Below are positions 5,950 through 8,730 of a stretch of DNA of 8,730 bases, piece by piece. The position numbers were made by a program, and so were the translations under genes. The notes beneath the pieces were generated by a model, which was not told the origin of the DNA, ran no database searches, and worked only from the letters and a program-made list of their open reading frames with translations. This stretch comes from Candidatus Woesearchaeota archaeon. Lineage in GTDB: Archaea; Nanobdellota; Nanobdellia; Woesearchaeales; WAPJ01. Each line of letters begins with the position of its first letter. The stretch's first letter is position 1. Location: assembly GCA_015520785.1 (NCBI GenBank), contig WAPJ01000089.1, positions 1-8,730 on the forward strand, read 5' to 3'.

Positions 5950-6010
5950 GAGAAGAAAAAGCGAAGAGGAAAAAGAGAATATCCTAAAAGATATCCTATT
6001 AGGAAAGCGA
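5950..6010 (-). terminator. Pyrimidine-rich 3' flank of corA with short repeats
   Basis: Downstream of the corA stop the minus strand is pyrimidine-rich with two T5 runs (plus-strand A runs at 5956-5960 and 5970-5974), as expected for an archaeal terminator. The same stretch holds a direct repeat of ATATCCTA (5979-5986 and 5991-5998, period 12). It also holds a small perfect dyad TCCTA-T-TAGGA (5994-6004) just after the gene end, possibly helping termination or processing. Confidence 0.4.
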
Positions 6011-6016
6011 GTTGTT

Positions 6017-6910
6017 TCACACCCAGCCCTTCCGTTTGAAGTAGAAGAGGAGGCTAAGAGCAATAAGGAGCATAAGGGTGAGTGTGGCATAGTAACCATA
6101 CTGCCAGTATAATTCGGGCATGTATTTGAAGTTCATCCCGTAGATGCCGGCGATAAGCGTGAGGGGGAGGAAGATCGTGCTCACAACGGTGAGGACGCGC
6201 ATCACGTCATTCGTCCGATTATTAATCTCGGAGAGGTAGATGTCAATACTACTCCCCGCGAGCTGGAGGGCATAGTCGAGACTATCCACGGTGTGGATGA
6301 GATGATCATGCAGGTCGCGATAGTAGGGCTGATAGCGTTTGGGCAGCGTGTGCGTGAGCGTGCCAATCTTATCCCGGAGCGTGGTGGCATAGCGTTTCGC
6401 GAGGAGAAGCTGGTTTTTAAGCGTGAGCAGCTGGTCGAGCCTGACAGTGCCTTTGAAGATGCTTGCTTCAAGCCGCTGGTAGGCTTTCATCATATCCTCC
6501 GTGAAAGCAGTATAGGATTCGAGGAGTGTGTCAAGCACATGATAGAAGAGCATCCACCCATCAGCCCTACTCGTATGGCGTCGTTCCAGGAGGGGGCGTT
6601 CTTCCTCGAGGGGATGCGGGGTTATGAGAGCGATCTGCTTGTCATGAATGATCACGTCAGCATCCCTGAACGTCCAGCCATGCCTGGCATGCTGGGGGAG
6701 TGCGATGCCAATATACGTATAGCCGTTGAAGGATTCTATCTTAACCTGGGCGGGCTGGAGGATGTCCTCCACGGTGAGGGGGTGGAGCTTCCAGGCTTTC
6801 GCCAAGTGGTGGATGAGGTCTTTCTCCTCGCGTGGGATGAGGATAACACTCCCCTGCGTGCGGAGGGCTTTCCGTAATTCTGGAAGCGTCCTTGGCTGGA
6901 GGATGCGCAT
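6017..6910 (-). CDS. corA: CorA-family magnesium/divalent cation channel
   Basis: The product is 297 residues, slightly shorter than the roughly 316 of bacterial CorA and normal for archaeal forms. CorA is a pentameric inner-membrane channel that admits Mg2+, and in some members Co2+ or Ni2+. The diagnostic C-terminus is complete: transmembrane helix 1 at about 240-257 ends in YGMNF (257-261), whose GMN forms the selectivity filter. MPEL (264-267) makes the external loop, helix 2 spans about 270-290, and the tail is the basic FKRKGWV. Residues 1-230 form the cytoplasmic domain: mixed beta/alpha up to about 110, then long helices, including the stalk (about 200-240) with SLDYALQLAGSSIDIYLSEI and NNRTNDVMRVLT. 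ATG 6910 is supported by a TATA-like box 27 bases upstream. Metal selectivity cannot be read from sequence. It is convergent with the 178-residue gene and tandem to the DsbA-like gene, 279 bases away, with its own promoter. Confidence 0.95.
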   Translation of the reverse strand: MRILQPRTLPELRKALRTQGSVILIPREEKDLIHHLAKAWKLHPLTVEDILQPAQVKIESFNGYTYIGIALPQHARHGWTFRDADVIIHDKQIALITPHPLEEERPLLERRHTSRADGWMLFYHVLDTLLESYTAFTEDMMKAYQRLEASIFKGTVRLDQLLTLKNQLLLAKRYATTLRDKIGTLTHTLPKRYQPYYRDLHDHLIHTVDSLDYALQLAGSSIDIYLSEINNRTNDVMRVLTVVSTIFLPLTLIAGIYGMNFKYMPELYWQYGYYATLTLMLLIALSLLFYFKRKGWV

Positions 6911-6932
6911 CGGACTCTTTAAGCACGGGGGA

Positions 6933-6941
6933 GTTTATAAG
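6933..6941 (-). promoter_or_regulatory. TATA-like box for corA
   Basis: The minus strand reads CTTATAAAC, centred 27 bases upstream of the corA ATG at 6910. Transcription would begin at or beside the start codon. No leader long enough for a magnesium-sensing riboswitch is available, so any Mg2+ control is probably not riboswitch-based. Confidence 0.6.
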
Positions 6942-7060
6942 ATGCGTGGCTATTCGCCTCATCTCTCTTTTCTGACGCAGCGATAGTACGTGCCTCTATC
7001 AACCTTCTCTTCCAGTATGCTCTCCCACTCCTTTCGGTATGAAGGATACGCTTCTCCAGG

Positions 7061-7189
7061 TTCCTTTAAAGAAGGAAAGAAGGATGAGTAGAAGATAGAG
7101 AAGGAGAAGATGCTTATGAGACTGGTGAGGGGAGAGAAGGAGGGAAATGAAAAAGGGAAGAGTTTTCACATTCCTCTTGCTTGAGTAGT
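7061..7189 (-). terminator. Pyrimidine-rich 3' flank of the DsbA-like gene with terminal dyad
   Basis: After the stop at 7190-7192 the minus strand runs pyrimidine-rich for over 100 bases, with a T5 run (plus-strand A run at 7150-7154). It ends in a perfect dyad TTCCTT-TAAAG-AAGGAA at 7061-7077. This matches the 3' flanks of the other minus-strand genes and probably contains the terminator. The rest of the gap down to the corA promoter (about 6950-7060) shows no gene or RNA that I can support. Confidence 0.4.
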
Positions 7190-8730
7190 TTACTGCTGGT
7201 CGAGCGGGTTCTTCCCCTGCACATAATCGCTGATGATTTGTTCAAAAACTTGGGGTGGATAGGCGCCCACGACGAGGATATACCCTTGCTGGTCGTTGCC
7301 GATGAAGAAGAAGGGCGTGCCGATCCGTGGATTACCAAACTCGACCGCCTTCCGCACGGCCTCAGCATAGTCTTGACTCACGCGGTCAGCATAGGTTCCC
7401 GCCTGGACGCAGTCTTTCACCCGGCTGATGTTAATGCCGCTCAGATTCTCAAGCCACGCGTAGAGCTGGTTGCTCGTGAACTGTGCCGTGCTCTGCGGTG
7501 CAAGCTCCTGCTGCTTTTGGAAGACGATATCCGCCGCATCCCAGTAGGCGCTCTCATTCTCTGCTGCAATGCACAAGAGTGCCTGAGCGGTCTCATTCGC
7601 CATGGGATGGAAGCTCAGGGGGAAGTTCCGCACGACATAGCGTACAGTACCATTCTCCACGTACTGTTTAAGCGTTGGCCAGGTCGTGTAATGATACCTG
7701 CGACAGAAGGGGCATTGGAAGTCCGTATATTCAATAATAGTGACTGGTGCGTTCGGATTACCGAGGATGATATCATCCTGGCGGATGGTCATATTGACCG
7801 GCTTGAACTGGGGCTTCTGCTGCTCCTGCTGCTGGACCTGCTTGCCCTGGAGGGCGGCGTCAATGAGTGCTTTAAACGCGCTATACGGCTGCGCGCCAAC
7901 GAGGCGTTGACCGTTGATGAAGAAGGTTGGCGTGCCGCTCACGCCCTTCGCCTGTCCGGCTGATTGCTGCTCTTGGACTTTCTGCTTATACTTCTGCGTG
8001 TCATAACACGCGGCAAATTTTGCTTCGTCCAGGCCGAGCTGCTTGGCATAGCTGATGAAGACGTCACGCGGGTTTGCCAGTTCAGACCATTCCTGCTGCT
8101 TCTGGAAGAGCACGTCATGATAGGGGTAGAATTTCCCCTGTTCGCCCGCGCATTCAGCGGCGAGCGCGGCATTCATCGCATTCTTGTGAAAGCCGAGGGG
8201 GAAGTGCTGGAAGATGATCCGCACCTTGCCTGTGTCAACATAGTCCTTCTTCAACTGCTGATAGACGTCACGCGCGAAGCGGCCACAATAGGGGCATTGG
8301 AAGTCACTATACTCAATGATCGTCACGGGCGCGTTCGGATTCCCGAGCACATAGGCACCGTCAAGCTGCTGTTCGCCCGCACTCCCACTGGAGGTGGAAG
8401 GCTTGACGAGCGTGCTAAAACCGCCCGTGAGGATGCTTGCGATGAGGAGGAGTGCGAGAATACTGCTCACGATCTTCCAGGGGAGGCTTGGATCCGCCAT
8501 TGGCGTTGGTTTGGCTGAGGGGGACGCGCTGCTCTTATCCGCTTTCTTCTCCTCTTTCTTTTCTGCTTGCTTCCGTGCATCCGTATGCTTCTTCTCCACT
8601 CGCTCATGCTTGGGTGTTTCTTCCTCGGATGCATCCTTCCCTACGTTCTCCTTCTCATGATCGCGTTTTTCTCCTTGAGCATGCGTCTCCTTCCGCGTCT
8701 TTGAGGGGTGTGCCGCATGCTCGTGAGCAT
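7190..8730 (-). CDS. Membrane-anchored protein with two DsbA-like thioredoxin domains (5' end beyond window)
   Basis: From GTG 8599 the product is 469 residues. The same frame stays open for 43 more codons to the right edge with no ATG, GTG or TTG, so the true start is probably outside. Numbered from the GTG, a Lys/Glu-rich tail is followed by one membrane helix (about 41-61), then two DsbA domains outside the cell. Domain 1 (81-250) has CPYC at 102-105, the cis-Pro loop SGTPTF at 221-226, and an extra Cys pair at 150 and 198. Domain 2 (275-462) has CPFC at 296-299, cis-Pro GTPFFF at 427-432, and Cys 343 and 397. A Gln-rich linker (251-265) joins them. Such proteins form or reshuffle disulfides in secreted proteins. 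The domains share GNPNAPVTIIEY and VxFQKQQE, indicating internal duplication. A tandem partner such as VKOR/DsbB is not in the window. Oxidase versus isomerase role is undecided. Confidence 0.9.
   Translation of the reverse strand, partial: AHEHAAHPSKTRKETHAQGEKRDHEKENVGKDASEEETPKHERVEKKHTDARKQAEKKEEKKADKSSASPSAKPTPMADPSLPWKIVSSILALLLIASILTGGFSTLVKPSTSSGSAGEQQLDGAYVLGNPNAPVTIIEYSDFQCPYCGRFARDVYQQLKKDYVDTGKVRIIFQHFPLGFHKNAMNAALAAECAGEQGKFYPYHDVLFQKQQEWSELANPRDVFISYAKQLGLDEAKFAACYDTQKYKQKVQEQQSAGQAKGVSGTPTFFINGQRLVGAQPYSAFKALIDAALQGKQVQQQEQQKPQFKPVNMTIRQDDIILGNPNAPVTIIEYTDFQCPFCRRYHYTTWPTLKQYVENGTVRYVVRNFPLSFHPMANETAQALLCIAAENESAYWDAADIVFQKQQELAPQSTAQFTSNQLYAWLENLSGINISRVKDCVQAGTYADRVSQDYAEAVRKAVEFGNPRIGTPFFFIGNDQQGYILVVGAYPPQVFEQIISDYVQGKNPLDQQ
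7214..7777 (-). repeat. Second copy of the duplicated DsbA-like domain
   Basis: This segment encodes the C-terminal thioredoxin-like domain (CPFC active site). It aligns with the segment at 7850-8359 over its whole length, with near-identical blocks such as GNPNAPVTIIEY and FQKQQE. At DNA level a 16-base stretch around the active-site codons is identical in both copies. The copies differ in the active-site dipeptide (PF against PY) and in flanking loops, so they have diverged in function or partner. Confidence 0.7.

Noticed and set aside
5877..5987. A 36-codon plus-strand frame (MNQSYSPGWEYA...) after a GGTATAAAG motif in the gap before corA
   Set aside because: The TATA-like motif is only a few bases from the ATG, so transcription would start downstream of it. 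The frame ends in a Lys/Arg/Glu run that mirrors the corA terminator tract.
5900..6112. A 70-codon plus-strand frame starting with TTG
   Set aside because: It has a rare start codon, overlaps the corA 3' end by nearly 100 bases, and its Glu/Lys-rich composition comes from the pyrimidine-rich terminator on the other strand.
6950..7060. Possible small RNA or tRNA in the gap between corA and the DsbA-like gene
   Set aside because: I could not fold a cloverleaf or find conserved tRNA loops, only short chance hairpins such as GTAT-GAAGG-ATAC.
7181..8518. Two plus-strand frames of 260 and 184 codons opposite the DsbA-like gene
   Set aside because: Both DsbA domains with their CPxC and cis-Pro motifs are on the minus strand over the same bases, so these are shadows.

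Overview
The window looks like a stretch of archaeal chromosome. Almost every gene has its own AT-rich TATA-like box centred about 26 to 31 bases upstream of the start codon, with little room for a leader. Gene ends are followed by pyrimidine-rich, T-containing tracts rather than by typical bacterial hairpin terminators. The protein content fits: a DUF763 protein, an Asp-Glu-motif membrane glycosyltransferase, a UDP-GlcNAc 2-epimerase and a membrane-anchored DsbA-like protein. I cannot place it at phylum level. A DPANN or euryarchaeal lineage is possible, but that is a guess.

Layout. Positions 1-3078 (minus strand) are a surface-glycan block: a GT4-type glycosyltransferase cut by the left edge, a complete WecB-type UDP-GlcNAc 2-epimerase, and a multi-spanning GT-C (GT39/PMT-like) glycosyltransferase. 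They point the same way, but each has its own promoter-like box. Positions 3295-3711 (plus) hold a small probable winged-helix protein, divergent from the glycan block. Positions 3941-5032 (minus) hold a DUF763 protein, convergent with the winged-helix gene. Positions 5238-5774 (plus) hold a 178-residue helical protein of unknown function, divergent from the DUF763 gene. Positions 6017-6910 (minus) hold a CorA-type divalent cation channel. Positions 7190-8730 (minus) hold a membrane-anchored protein with two DsbA-like thioredoxin domains, open to the right edge.

How the parts may work together. The epimerase makes UDP-ManNAc, an activated sugar for surface polymers or glycoproteins. The GT4 enzyme probably adds sugars on the cytoplasmic side, and the GT39-like enzyme probably transfers a lipid-linked sugar on the outside. 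CorA and the double DsbA protein are also envelope functions, but nothing in the sequence ties them to the glycan genes. The DUF763 gene, the 178-residue gene and the winged-helix gene are the poorly understood part. The divergent DUF763/178-residue promoter region carries several perfect inverted repeats that look like operators, and this is the most interesting regulatory signal in the window.

I found no tRNA, rRNA, CRISPR array, insertion sequence or obvious origin. No gap between genes exceeds 300 bases. The longest, 6911-7189, holds the corA promoter at one end and the 3' flank of the DsbA gene at the other.
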